Assembly (NCBI RefSeq): GCF_944381005.1 | Contig: NZ_CALWJM010000019.1 | Location: 1-33,360 of the forward strand | Direction: 5' to 3' | DNA from: an uncultured Butyricicoccus sp. | GTDB taxonomy: Bacteria; Bacillota; Clostridia; Oscillospirales; Butyricicoccaceae | DNA: 33,360 nucleotides | Part shown: piece after piece, positions 1 to 7,942 of the stretch | How the letters are laid out: every line of letters begins with the position of its first letter | Position numbering within the stretch: position 1 is the stretch's first letter | Notes under the pieces: generated by a model | The model's database searches: none | What the model was told of the DNA's origin: nothing | The model's input: the letters and a program-made list of their open reading frames with translations, nothing else | Made by a program: the position numbers and the translations under genes

Positions 1-7
1 TGGACAC

Positions 8-43
8 GAAAAAACCCCGAAACCGTTGTGGCTTCGGGGTTTT
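8..43 (-). terminator. Intrinsic terminator of the initiator tRNA gene
   Basis: Inverted repeat with arms AAAACCCCGAA (11-21) and TTCGGGGTTTT (33-43). Read on the minus strand the stem is followed by a run of six T. It lies about 30 bases beyond the 3' end of the minus-strand tRNA, so it most likely ends that transcript. Confidence 0.85.
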
Positions 44-74
44 CCGGTGCGATATCTTTTTTGGTCGCACAATG

Positions 75-150
<76 letters not shown>

Positions 151-190
151 ATATCAATTTTGTAACACCGCTTTTGTGTGGTGCTCCATT

Positions 191-219
191 ATAATATCAC
201 AGAGGCCTTGGACTGTCAA
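191..219 (-). promoter_or_regulatory. Sigma-A promoter of tRNA-fMet
   Basis: On the minus strand TTGACA (219-214) is followed after exactly 17 bases by TATTAT (196-191), with a TGA extended -10 directly before it. This near-consensus arrangement fits a highly transcribed stable RNA gene. Confidence 0.85.
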
Positions 220-244
220 GCATTTTTTTAAACTTTTTTACGGT

Positions 245-274
245 GGTCAAAAAATCAAAGAGCTGTGCTATAAT
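245..274 (+). promoter_or_regulatory. Promoter of the nucleosidase-like gene
   Basis: A perfect TATAAT lies at 269-274, 42 bases before the start codon. The -35 is weak (GGTCAA at 245-250, 18 bases away). It is divergent from the tRNA promoter. Confidence 0.6.
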
Positions 275-316
275 AAAACGTAAATTTAAAATGAGACAAA
301 CAGGAGATTAAAAAAT

Positions 317-1063
317 ATGAAACCGATTGTTTGCACGGGTGCAATGGATGTAGAGACGCTGGAATTGATGGACGGATTAAAGGGAGCACATACGGTACCG
401 CTGGGATGTTGGAAGTGTGTGGCAGGAGAGCTGGACGGATATCCGGTTGTCGTGGTGCGCACCAATCAGGGCATGGCCAATGCAGCCGCCTCGACCGCTT
501 TGGCTATCGAACGGTTTGCACCATGCGCGGTGGTCAATCAGGGCACGTCGGGCGGACATTCTCCCGATTTGCACACGGGAGATTTGGTGCTGGGGCAGCG
601 GGTCATCAATATGAATGCCGTGCGCACGCCCGAACGTGCGCGCGGCATGGGTATCGACCCGACCTGTGGGCAGTTGCTTGGTTTGGAAATTGCCAATCCA
701 CATCCGGGAGACGGCCCCAAACAGACGGTATTTGAAGCCGATGCAGGGCTTTTGCGTGCGGCACAGTCGGTTGCATGGGACAAAAGCAGTGTGGTATGTG
801 GTGTGATTGGGTCGGGGGACGTGTGGAACAATGAGCTTGACCGAATCGCATGGCTGCATGAACAGTGGGGGACGCTCACAGAGGAGATGGAAGCGGCAGC
901 TTGTGCGCAGATTTGCGCCGCGTATCAGATTCCTTTTTTGGGCGTGCGGATTTTATCCAATACGGCGGTGCATGGAGAGCCGTTTGACGCGCATACTGGA
1001 ATAGATTGTCAACGGTTTGTGCGCACGCTGTTGCGAGAGTATCGCGAGCAGAACGGCTGTTAA
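317..1063 (+). CDS. MTA/SAH nucleosidase-like protein (nucleoside phosphorylase superfamily)
   Basis: A 248-residue protein of the purine/uridine phosphorylase fold. In family terms these enzymes cleave the N-glycosidic bond of nucleosides; the closest match by motif is 5'-methylthioadenosine/S-adenosylhomocysteine nucleosidase. Visible marks are the N-terminal GAMDVE (residues 8-13, with Glu13 at the place of the water-activating Glu), the mid-protein NQGTSGG, and EEMEAAA with the ribose-binding Glu192. The general acid that is Asp in E. coli MTAN (in the RAISD segment) is Asn215 here (RILSN), so classical MTAN activity is doubtful. SD AGGAG at 302-306 supports the ATG at 317. It converges on the permease gene with a 7-base gap and no obvious terminator between them. 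Confidence 0.8.
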   Translation: MKPIVCTGAMDVETLELMDGLKGAHTVPLGCWKCVAGELDGYPVVVVRTNQGMANAAASTALAIERFAPCAVVNQGTSGGHSPDLHTGDLVLGQRVINMNAVRTPERARGMGIDPTCGQLLGLEIANPHPGDGPKQTVFEADAGLLRAAQSVAWDKSSVVCGVIGSGDVWNNELDRIAWLHEQWGTLTEEMEAAACAQICAAYQIPFLGVRILSNTAVHGEPFDAHTGIDCQRFVRTLLREYREQNGC

Positions 1064-1070
1064 ACGGCGA

Positions 1071-2438
1071 TTACATCAATAGAATCGCGGCCAACGTGGT
1101 TGCAGCTAGACCGCATACAACCGGAATCAGGTTTTTCTTGGCGAGGTCGGTTGCTTTGATGCCGCAAATGGCGGCAACCGGAATACAGCCCCAAGGGATA
1201 ATCGTGCCGCCGCCCACCCATACGGTGGACAACTGACCGAGCGCGGCGAGCGTGGGCACATGAACCGAGCCTACGGCAGAAAAGGTCTGGGCGAGTGCGC
1301 CGCACAGCGGCAGACCGGAAAAACCAGAGCCATCCAGACCGGTGATGGCACCGACAGCGGTTTCCAGCAGTGCAATGGAGATGTGCGACATGGGGATATG
1401 TGCGGCCAGCCATAGACCGATATCATTTAACAGGCCGGTGGCATCCGGGCCGAGCACGGCCTGCGCAAAACTTTCGCTTCCCAAAAAGAAAAAGCCAGCG
1501 ATGACAATGACAGGCGCAAAGATTTTGATGGCGAACAGAAAACCGTCGCGCAAATGGTCGGTCGCTGTTTCCAGCGCATCTTTTAACCCGTGGTCTGCAA
1601 TGGTGATGACCGACATCAAAATCAGCGCAGTACCGGCAACCAATGCCGTGGCATCGCCGCCCGAAATGCCGAAGCGCACCATGAAAGCGACATCCAGCAA
1701 AAAGGCGGTAGGAATCAGGATTGCAACGACGATGGCCAGCCGTGGGCGTGCAACGCTGCGGGTGGTTTCGGTGGATGCAGCAGCCGCAAAAGAGGGCGTT
1801 TGCTTTAGTTCACGGCGCATCATCCAAAATGCAACGCCGAACGTAGTGACACACATGACCACCCATAATGGCACGCTAGCTTTCATAACCGCGACGGTAT
1901 CGACACCGGCGGCGGTGGCGGTGATATCGGGCGCACCTTGGATAAAGAAGTCAGACGAAAGGCTGGCACCATGCCCAAATAGATTCATGGCAACAGCCGC
2001 CCAGAGTGCGGGCAGACCCACGCGCGACGCGACAGGCAGCAAAAGGGCGCCGATGAGCGCGACGGCCGGACTGGGCCAGATAAGCCAAGACATAATTAAC
2101 ATGGCAAAGCCGATGACCCAAAATGCCGTACTGCGTGTGCGGATGATGCGGCCGACCGGACGCATTAACATCTGGTCTGCGCCGACGGCAATCATGGCAT
2201 GGCTCATGGCGACGACAAGGGCGATAACGACAATAATGCTGAGCAGTTCCATACAGGAGTGAATGATGGCATTGTTAAGTGTTTGGATGGCACCGAGGAC
2301 ATTGCCGCGGTATAGATATCCAATCACCAGAATACCGAATGCGCAGGGCAGAACGATTTCTTTTTTGAACAGCAGGGCGGTCAAAACCGCCAGCGTGATG
2401 AGTATGTACGCGATGTGTAGAGAAGTAAGCGTGACCAA
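1071..2438 (-). CDS. Putative ion-transporter-superfamily permease
   Basis: A 455-residue, very hydrophobic protein with roughly a dozen predicted membrane segments across its length and short polar loops. It contains a conserved-looking glycine-rich segment near residues 355-365 (GLDGSGFSGLP) and a second near the C-terminus (GGGTIIPWGC), a layout like permeases of the ion transporter superfamily (GntP, DcuC and NhaC-like), which move organic anions or exchange cations. The substrate cannot be told. The start is TTG at 2438, preceded at about 8 bases by a strong AGGAGG (2447-2452). It is divergent from degV and convergent with the nucleosidase-like gene, so it is probably a single-gene unit. 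Confidence 0.65.
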   Translation of the reverse strand: MVTLTSLHIAYILITLAVLTALLFKKEIVLPCAFGILVIGYLYRGNVLGAIQTLNNAIIHSCMELLSIIVVIALVVAMSHAMIAVGADQMLMRPVGRIIRTRSTAFWVIGFAMLIMSWLIWPSPAVALIGALLLPVASRVGLPALWAAVAMNLFGHGASLSSDFFIQGAPDITATAAGVDTVAVMKASVPLWVVMCVTTFGVAFWMMRRELKQTPSFAAAASTETTRSVARPRLAIVVAILIPTAFLLDVAFMVRFGISGGDATALVAGTALILMSVITIADHGLKDALETATDHLRDGFLFAIKIFAPVIVIAGFFFLGSESFAQAVLGPDATGLLNDIGLWLAAHIPMSHISIALLETAVGAITGLDGSGFSGLPLCGALAQTFSAVGSVHVPTLAALGQLSTVWVGGGTIIPWGCIPVAAICGIKATDLAKKNLIPVVCGLAATTLAAILLM

Positions 2439-2507
2439 AGGGAATGCCTCCTAACCGGGCGCGCGGCATGTTTTTTGCAAAACAGGACTGTATTTGCCGC
2501 GGGCTTG

Positions 2508-2516
2508 TGATATAAT
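2508..2516 (+). promoter_or_regulatory. Extended -10 promoter of degV
   Basis: TGA followed by a perfect TATAAT (2511-2516) forms an extended -10 element; no good -35 is visible at 16-18 bases. It lies 43 bases before the chosen degV start, which rules out the upstream in-frame ATG at 2494 because that ATG would precede the transcription start. Confidence 0.65.
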
Positions 2517-2559
2517 GAAACAAAATGGTTTGGCGTTCCTGCCGGAAAAGGAGAGTCAC

Positions 2560-3417
2560 ATGTTTGCAATTACGACTGACAACAACGGCGATTTACCGCT
2601 TTCTTATCTCAAAGAACATGATGTAGGTTTGATGACTTTGACGTATACCGTAGAGGGGCAGACCTATGACGCACTGCATCCGATGCCCGACCATGAATTT
2701 TATGAAAAAATGCGTGGAGGTTCTATGCCTACCACATCACAGGTCAACCCGGACAGCGCCCGCGACGTGCTTGAACAAGCACTGCGTCAGCATGATGCCG
2801 TGCTTCACATCGCGTTTTCCTCTGGACTGAGCGGCAGCTATCAAAGCGTGTGTATTGCGGCACAGGAGCTGCGCGAACAATATCCGGACAAACAGATTGT
2901 GGTGATAGACTCGTTAGCGGCTTCGCTGGGACAGGGGCTTTTGGTTCACTATGCCGTACAAATGCGAGATGCCGGACAGAGCTTTACGCAAACGGTGCAG
3001 TGGTGCGAGCAGAATAAACTGCACATTGGGCATGTGTTTACGGTTGATGACCTCTTTCATCTATATCGGGGCGGCAGAGTGTCCAAAACCACCGCTATCG
3101 TGGGTTCTGTGCTCAACATGAAGCCCATTCTGCATGTCGATGACGCGGGAAAACTGGTCGCGATTGGCAAGGTGCGCGGGCGAAAGCGTTCACTGGACGA
3201 ACTGGTAAACCGTATGGCCGAGCGGGTGGGCGACAAGCACAATGATATTGTGTTTATCTCACACGGCGATTGCTTAGCCGATGCCGAGTATGTGCGCGAC
3301 CGTGTACGCGAACGGTTTGGCATTTCTGACAGCCTTATTCACTTTGTCGGCCCTTCTATCGGTGCACATTCGGGGCCGGGAACGGTGGCACTGTTTTTTC
3401 TGGCTGACCATCGCTGA
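2560..3417 (+). CDS. DegV family fatty-acid-binding protein
   Basis: A 285-residue protein of the DegV (EDD) family. Family members bind a single long-chain fatty acid; in some Firmicutes they are FakB proteins that present the fatty acid to the kinase FakA for phosphorylation. Visible family features are the N-terminal ITTDNNGDLP, the TSQVNP segment near residue 62, SSGLSGSYQS near residues 87-96, the RGGRVSKT segment near residue 170, and the C-terminal IGAHSGPGTVALFF. The ATG at 2560 is chosen because GGAGAG lies 7-10 bases upstream and DegV proteins begin with this segment. No fakA-like kinase gene is in the window. Confidence 0.88.
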   Translation: MFAITTDNNGDLPLSYLKEHDVGLMTLTYTVEGQTYDALHPMPDHEFYEKMRGGSMPTTSQVNPDSARDVLEQALRQHDAVLHIAFSSGLSGSYQSVCIAAQELREQYPDKQIVVIDSLAASLGQGLLVHYAVQMRDAGQSFTQTVQWCEQNKLHIGHVFTVDDLFHLYRGGRVSKTTAIVGSVLNMKPILHVDDAGKLVAIGKVRGRKRSLDELVNRMAERVGDKHNDIVFISHGDCLADAEYVRDRVRERFGISDSLIHFVGPSIGAHSGPGTVALFFLADHR

Positions 3418-3423
3418 ATCGAC

Positions 3424-3452
3424 TTTACGCTGGTGGGGCAGTCTGTTATAAT
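3424..3452 (+). promoter_or_regulatory. Promoter of the GerMN lipoprotein gene
   Basis: TTTACG (3424-3429), a 17-base spacer and TATAAT (3447-3452) with a TGT extended -10. It starts only 7 bases after the degV stop codon. Confidence 0.7.
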
Positions 3453-3483
3453 GGGAACAAATCTCGATGAAGGAGGCTTTTTC

Positions 3484-3978
3484 ATGTTTCAGAGATTGCT
3501 TGCGGCGGTGTGTGCCTGTGCGCTGACCGTTGCATTGGTGGGTTGTGCGAACCCTGAAAATAACCAAGATACGGCGCAAGAACAGACCAAAACCGTTACG
3601 CTTTATTTGCCGGACGAGCAGGGCGAGTCGGTGGTACCGACCGAAACCGAGCTGACCATAAAGGAATCGGACGAGGCGGCGGCATTGGTCGCGGCACTGG
3701 CGGACAATGGCGTATTTCCGGCAGAAGTTGCGGTCAATTCCTTGCAGCAGCAGGACGGTGCACTGACGCTGGATTTGAATGAAGCATTTGCACAAGCTCT
3801 GTCGAGCAGCGGTTCCACCGGAGAGACGATGGTGATGGCATCGGTTGTGGATACGTTTCTTGCGTATTATGGTGCGGCAAGTTTGGTGATTACTGTGGAC
3901 GGCAATACGTTAGAAACCGGTCATGCGTTGTATGACGAGCCGTTTACCCGGATTTTCGACGCGGCGCCTGCGGCGTAA
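3484..3978 (+). CDS. GerMN-domain lipoprotein
   Basis: A 164-residue secreted lipoprotein. The first 20 residues form a lipoprotein signal peptide (MFQRLLAA, hydrophobic core, lipobox LVGC), so the mature protein would be anchored at its N-terminal Cys on the outer face of the membrane. Residues about 38-155 match the GerMN layout: a beta-strand start (TVTLYLPDEQG), a region that precedes the GALTLDLNEAF strand, and a C-terminal LVITVDGNTL strand. GerMN proteins include GerM, needed for sporulation and germination in Bacillus, but the domain also occurs outside sporulation. AGGAGG at 3471-3476 places the start at 3484, not at the upstream ATG at 3451-3453. A strong terminator follows. Confidence 0.78.
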   Translation: MFQRLLAAVCACALTVALVGCANPENNQDTAQEQTKTVTLYLPDEQGESVVPTETELTIKESDEAAALVAALADNGVFPAEVAVNSLQQQDGALTLDLNEAFAQALSSSGSTGETMVMASVVDTFLAYYGAASLVITVDGNTLETGHALYDEPFTRIFDAAPAA

Positions 3979-4001
3979 TCCGGAACACAAACCGAAAATA
4001 C

Positions 4002-4033
4002 AAGCGCTGGGTTGGACAACCCGGCGCTTTTTT
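4002..4033 (+). terminator. Intrinsic terminator after the GerMN gene
   Basis: Twelve-pair stem (4002-4013 with 4018-4029, one G-T pair), loop GGAC, then a T run to 4033. Confidence 0.9.
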
Positions 4034-4107
4034 CTCCGATTTGGGCAGGAAAAGGGGACTTCCGGCATTTGTGTCATGCTATGCGCAGGGAAAAGCCGAG
4101 GTGACGC

Positions 4108-4136
4108 AAAAAAGCGCGCTGCTTTGGGCAGCGCGC
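4108..4136 (-). terminator. Intrinsic terminator of the desulfoferrodoxin gene
   Basis: GCGCGCTGC (4114-4122) pairs with GCAGCGCGC (4128-4136). On the minus strand the stem is followed by six T (4113-4108); on the plus strand only four T follow, so minus-strand use is favoured. Confidence 0.85.
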
Positions 4137-4175
4137 TTTTGAAGCGAAAAGAAAACGTATTGAGAGCAAAAGGGA

Positions 4176-4556
4176 TTATGCTTCAGCTTTCCACAAACCG
4201 TGCAGATTGCAGTAAGCGTAAGCCGCAATAACCTTATCGTTGGGAGCGAGGGCGAATACGGCTTCGGGTGCATCACCGGGAGCCAGATTGCGGCGCTGTA
4301 CACCCTGTTCGGTGTGCAGTGCAATAAAAGCAATGTAGTGCTTTTCTTCCATCGGGTGAGCAACTGCACCGACCGATACGGTTACAAGATTATCCTGAAT
4401 GGAGACGACGGGCAGATGCTTTTCGCCTGCGCCTTCGCGTACGCTGGGGTCGAGCAGCTGCATCTTTTCGCCGCAGCAGATAACGGGAACTTTGTGGTCA
4501 ACAACTTTTTCAATGACGTTTCCGCAATGTTTGCAGAGATAGAAATTCAAATCCAT
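4176..4556 (-). CDS. dfx: Desulfoferrodoxin (class I / 2Fe superoxide reductase)
   Basis: A 126-residue cytoplasmic superoxide reductase. It reduces superoxide to hydrogen peroxide without making oxygen, a defence typical of anaerobes. The N-terminal desulforedoxin-like domain has the four iron ligands Cys8, Cys11, Cys27 and Cys28 (center I). The catalytic domain has the center II ligands His47, His67, His73, Cys116 and His119, the last two in the CNLHG motif. All ligands are present, so it should be active. The start at 4556 is chosen over an upstream in-frame ATG at 4658 because AAGGAG lies at 4565-4570 and the family starts MxxNFYxCxxC. It has its own promoter and terminator. Confidence 0.95.
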   Translation of the reverse strand: MDLNFYLCKHCGNVIEKVVDHKVPVICCGEKMQLLDPSVREGAGEKHLPVVSIQDNLVTVSVGAVAHPMEEKHYIAFIALHTEQGVQRRNLAPGDAPEAVFALAPNDKVIAAYAYCNLHGLWKAEA

Positions 4557-4630
4557 AGTTACAACTCCTTTGAAGATTGGTTGTGTATTATGATAAAAAC
4601 AAGGGTAAATTGCTGAATATTTACGATAAT

Positions 4631-4658
4631 AGTATACATTATTGCGCATAAATGTCAA
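4631..4658 (-). promoter_or_regulatory. Promoter of the desulfoferrodoxin gene
   Basis: On the minus strand a perfect TTGACA (4658-4653) is followed after 16 bases by TATACT (4636-4631). Confidence 0.8.
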
Positions 4659-4931
4659 GCTGTGATTTTGAATAAAAAAAAGAAAATATTTTGTGTATGA
4701 TATACAAAGATGGAAGTGTCACAAAACGGCGACCAAAAAAAGCAAAAAAGGCAGGGGCAAAGGCATAGAATAGAGATAGGGCGGCAGAATGGCTCAAAAA
4801 CAGGGAAGAAAGGCGGAAATTTAATGTGATAAACTAAAAAATATTGAATTTGGCGCGAAAAATCTATAAAAAATAAGGGAGGATGTTGTGTAAAAACTGT
4901 GTGTGCAAAGGTAGAACTTGCGAAGAAGTGC
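4659..4931. other. AT-rich intergenic region without a convincing gene
   Basis: A-rich stretch between the dfx promoter and the next promoter. It holds an imperfect 19-base palindrome near 4690-4708 (TTTGTGTAT, G, ATATACAAA; one mismatch), upstream of the dfx promoter, that could be a regulator site. A short cysteine-rich reading frame starts at 4883 directly behind an AAGGGAGG, but the spacing to its ATG is zero. Nothing else is recognised. Confidence 0.4.
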
Positions 4932-4960
4932 TTGACAATCGCAAATTATCGCGTTACAAT
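4932..4960 (+). promoter_or_regulatory. Promoter of the 56-residue protein gene
   Basis: TTGACA (4932-4937), a 17-base spacer and TACAAT (4955-4960). The leader to the start codon is about 93 bases. Confidence 0.8.
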
Positions 4961-5059
4961 ATAAGCGTCAAAGTAGGTTTCTATTTATTGACATAGAATG
5001 AAGTGCATAGCAAGAAGGGCTTTCCCGCCCGCCGGACTTTAGAAAGTGAGGGGAACACC

Positions 5060-5230
5060 ATGACTCCGACCACGATTTCGTCCAATGACCGCTACATCAG
5101 AGAGCAAATTGATATTATGACCGGCTTGCTTGCGCAAATGACCGATCATTATGCAATCGCTCGTCTCCGGATTCAGCTTTGGCATCTCGAAACCGAATTG
5201 AAAGCCAGTCCTGTAAGACCTTTAAATTAA
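5060..5230 (+). CDS. Small helical protein of unknown function
   Basis: A 56-residue acidic-to-neutral protein. I do not recognise the family. The middle part (residues about 9-48) is predicted to form one or two amphipathic helices: leucines, isoleucines and methionines recur every three to four residues, with a short break near MTDHYA. No signal peptide, no cysteines, no membrane segment. The start at 5060 follows GTGAGGGG (5046-5053). It has its own consensus promoter and a strong terminator, which argues for a real, separately expressed gene. Small Spo0E-like or sporulation regulators have a similar size and helical hairpin, but the Spo0E signature is not visible. Confidence 0.7.
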   Translation: MTPTTISSNDRYIREQIDIMTGLLAQMTDHYAIARLRIQLWHLETELKASPVRPLN

Positions 5231-5242
5231 ATATTCCTGACC

Positions 5243-5272
5243 AAAAAGCACGCGAAAATGGCGTGCTTTTTT
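5243..5272 (+). terminator. Intrinsic terminator after the 56-residue gene
   Basis: AAAAAGCACGC (5243-5253) pairs with GCGTGCTTTTT (5261-5271), loop GAAAATG, T run to 5272. Confidence 0.9.
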
Positions 5273-5357
5273 GTTGCCCTGTTACCATTTTGTGCGATTT
5301 GTCTGGAATTTATACAATTTTGTATCCGGATATTTCGCACGGATATAGCGCAAAGCA

Positions 5358-5387
5358 TTGATTTTTTTCCAGTTTTTGTGCTATATT
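5358..5387 (+). promoter_or_regulatory. Promoter of glgP
   Basis: TTGATT (5358-5363), 18-base spacer, TATATT (5382-5387) with a TGC extended -10. Confidence 0.65.
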
Positions 5388-5393
5388 ATAAAT

Positions 5394-5505
5394 ATCGGCG
5401 GAGATGGATTCTTTTTGCAAAAGCGCTGTCTCCGACGAACGTGCGAAATTCTTTTTTTGCAAACTTGGTTTGCGCAAATCAAACTTTTGTAAAGGGGATA
5501 TCCAG
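5394..5505 (+). promoter_or_regulatory. Structured 5' leader of glgP
   Basis: About 110 bases lie between the expected transcription start and the start codon. GGAGA near 5400-5404 can pair with TCTCC at 5430-5434, and GCAAAC (5459-5464) pairs perfectly with GTTTGC (5468-5473) over a TTG loop. TTTTTGCAAA occurs twice. An in-frame ATG at 5404 is part of this leader and is not taken as the start. No known riboswitch is recognised. Confidence 0.4.
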
Positions 5506-7869
5506 ATGCCTAAGAAAAAGATGCTGGAGGCCGTTGAGCTGTATCTGAAAAGCGAATTTCAGACTACCCCGGCTGAGGCAACGCCCGACCAGCTTCACAC
5601 CGCTGTTTCCCGTTCCCTGATGGCGGGAATCGCAGACCGCTGGCACGCAAGTGCAGAAAAGCACCAGAATGCACGCCATGCGTACTATTTTTCCGCAGAG
5701 TTCCTGATGGGACGTATGATTTACAACAATCTGTTGTGCCTGGGCATGACCGAAGAGATTGGACAACTGCTTGAAAAGAATGGCGCTTCCTTGGATTCGT
5801 TTGAAGAAGTTGAGGACTGCGCACTGGGTAACGGCGGCTTGGGCCGCTTGGCTGCCTGCTTCCTGGATTCGGCTGCAACGCTTGATTTGCCGCTTGACGG
5901 CTATGGCATCCGTTACAAATACGGTCTGTTTAAGCAGAAAATCGAGGGCGGTTTCCAGAAAGAAGAAGCCGATGACTGGACACGCTATGGCGACCCGTGG
6001 AGCCTGCGCCGTGAAGATGAAGCCGTTCGCGTTGAGTTTGCTGACCAGACCATCGTAGCGGTACCCTACGATATGCCGATTATCGGCTACAACACCAACA
6101 ACATCGGCACCCTGCGTCTGTGGCAGGCTGAGCCGGTACAGGCGTTTGACTTTAACCTGTTCAACGCCCAGCAGTATGACGCGGCAGTTGCCGAGCGCAA
6201 CCGCGCAGAGGACATCTCCCGCGTGCTCTACCCCAATGACTCGACCGATGACGGTAAAATCCTGCGCCTGAAACAGCAGTACTTCTTCTGCTCGGCTTCG
6301 CTCCAGGATATCATCCGCAAATATAAAAAGACATACGGCAATGACTTCTCGCATTTTGCAGAACTCAATGCCATCCAGCTCAACGACACCCACCCGGTTA
6401 TCTCGATTCCCGAACTCATTCGCCTGCTGACCGACGGCGAGGGCCTGTCCTTTGACGCTGCACTGGATATCTGCAAGCAGGTATTCTCTTACACCAACCA
6501 CACCATTCTGGCAGAAGCACTGGAAAAGTGGAGCCAGCATTTGATGGAACGCACCATCCCGCGCGTATTCCACATCATCGTGATGCTTGACCAGTATCTG
6601 GGCGGCGAGCTGCATCAGAAGGGCATTACAGGCGATAAGGAATACTCCATGCACATTTTGCAGCATGGCACGGTACACATGGCGTATATGGCTATTTACT
6701 GCTCGCGCTATATCAACGGCGTTGCACAATTGCACACCGAAATCCTGAAAAATGACGTGCTGCGCGATTGGTACGCAATCTATCCGGAGAAGTTCCAGAA
6801 CAAGACAAATGGTATTACCCAGCGTCGCTGGCTGGCACTGTGCAACCCCGAACTGTCTGCCCTGCTGACCCGTCTGCTTGGCAACGAGAGCTGGAAAACC
6901 GACCTGTCTCAGCTCAAGAAGCTGGAGAAGTATGTGGAAGACGAAAAGGTTATGCAGGAATTGTGCGACATTAAGCTGCACAATCATCAGAAGCTGGCCG
7001 AGTTTGTCAAGAAAAAGGACGGCATCGACATCGACCCGAATACCTGCTTCGATGTACAGATTAAGCGCCTGCACGAGTACAAGCGCCAGCTCCTGAACAT
7101 TCTGGCAATTCTGGAACTGTACTATGAGATTGCCGAAGGCAGCCTGACCGACTTTACCCCCACCACCTTTATCTTTGGCGCTAAGTCGGCACCCGGCTAT
7201 GCGCGTGCAAAGGGTATCATTAAGCTGATTAACGAAGTTGCAGCGCTGATTGACCGCGACGACCGTGTACGCGGCAAGATTAAGGTTGCATTCCTGTCCA
7301 ACTACAATGTATCCTATGCCGAAAAAATCATTGCAGCGGCTGACGTATCCGAGCAGATTTCGACCGCTGGTAAGGAAGCATCGGGTACCGGTAATATGAA
7401 GCTGATGGCCAACGGTGCGGTTACGCTGGGCACCCTCGACGGCGCAAACATTGAGATTGTTGAGGAAGCCGGCAGCCTGAACGAATATATCTTCGGTGCA
7501 ACCGTAGAAGAAATCCGTTCGGTACAGGAGCACTACAACCCCAACGGTATGTATCATAACGATTACAAGATTAAGCGTGTATTGGATGCGCTGGTAAACG
7601 GCACACTCAATGACGGCGGTTCGGGCATTTTCCGCGAACTGCACGACTCCATCGTTTATGGTGCAAGCTGGCATCGTCCCGACCAGTACTTCCTGCTGCT
7701 GGACTTCGAGCGCTATCTGGAAGCCAAGAAGCAGGTTGCAAGAGATTATAAGGACTCGCTGGTATTCGCCAAAAAGCGTTGGATGAACATTTGCAACAGC
7801 GGTAAGTTCTCGTCTGACCGCACGATTGCAGAGTACGCCAAGGATATCTGGCATATCGAGAAGGTATAA
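5506..7869 (+). CDS. glgP: Glycogen/alpha-glucan phosphorylase
   Basis: A 787-residue glycosyltransferase family 35 enzyme. It removes glucose from the non-reducing ends of alpha-1,4-glucans with phosphate, giving glucose 1-phosphate, and so opens stored glycogen to glycolysis. Family marks in order: SAEFLMGR near residue 65, GNGGLGRLAACF near residue 107, the KRLHEYKRQ segment near residue 523, and the cofactor motif EASGTGNMKLMANGA in which Lys632 should bind pyridoxal phosphate; then GTLDGANIEI. Length is usual for bacterial GlgP and nothing is missing. AAGGGG at 5491-5496 favours the start at 5506 (MPKKK) over an upstream in-frame ATG at 5404. No other glycogen genes are adjacent, so it is probably not part of a glg operon here. 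Confidence 0.95.
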   Translation: MPKKKMLEAVELYLKSEFQTTPAEATPDQLHTAVSRSLMAGIADRWHASAEKHQNARHAYYFSAEFLMGRMIYNNLLCLGMTEEIGQLLEKNGASLDSFEEVEDCALGNGGLGRLAACFLDSAATLDLPLDGYGIRYKYGLFKQKIEGGFQKEEADDWTRYGDPWSLRREDEAVRVEFADQTIVAVPYDMPIIGYNTNNIGTLRLWQAEPVQAFDFNLFNAQQYDAAVAERNRAEDISRVLYPNDSTDDGKILRLKQQYFFCSASLQDIIRKYKKTYGNDFSHFAELNAIQLNDTHPVISIPELIRLLTDGEGLSFDAALDICKQVFSYTNHTILAEALEKWSQHLMERTIPRVFHIIVMLDQYLGGELHQKGITGDKEYSMHILQHGTVHMAYMAIYCSRYINGVAQLHTEILKNDVLRDWYAIYPEKFQNKTNGITQRRWLALCNPELSALLTRLLGNESWKTDLSQLKKLEKYVEDEKVMQELCDIKLHNHQKLAEFVKKKDGIDIDPNTCFDVQIKRLHEYKRQLLNILAILELYYEIAEGSLTDFTPTTFIFGAKSAPGYARAKGIIKLINEVAALIDRDDRVRGKIKVAFLSNYNVSYAEKIIAAADVSEQISTAGKEASGTGNMKLMANGAVTLGTLDGANIEIVEEAGSLNEYIFGATVEEIRSVQEHYNPNGMYHNDYKIKRVLDALVNGTLNDGGSGIFRELHDSIVYGASWHRPDQYFLLLDFERYLEAKKQVARDYKDSLVFAKKRWMNICNSGKFSSDRTIAEYAKDIWHIEKV

Positions 7870-7892
7870 CCCTTCCTGCGTTGGTGAATCGT

Positions 7893-7923
7893 AAAATCCC
7901 AGCCAGAATCTGGCTGGGATTTT
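7893..7923 (+). terminator. Hairpin between glgP and the HD-domain gene
   Basis: Nearly perfect palindrome with 15-base arms around a single A (AAAATCCCAGCCAGA at 7893-7907 and its complement at 7909-7923). Only four T follow before an A, and no promoter is seen before the next gene, so it may be a partial terminator that lets some glgP transcripts read on. Confidence 0.7.
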
Positions 7924-7942
7924 ATCAAAGGAGGAAAAATCC

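Noticed and set aside
1342..2262. 306-codon frame on the plus strand opposite the permease
   Set aside because: Antisense shadow of a gene with clear membrane-protein composition on the minus strand; no SD, no recognisable domain.
2494..2559. 22-residue N-terminal extension of degV
   Set aside because: It would start before the -10 element at 2511-2516; an SD and the family start lie at 2560.
3923..4231. 102-codon plus-strand frame after the GerMN gene
   Set aside because: It runs through two terminator hairpins and into desulfoferrodoxin; no SD or domain.
4690..4708. PerR or Rex operator before dfx
   Set aside because: The palindrome does not fit the PerR or Rex consensus and has a mismatch; kept only as an unexplained palindrome.
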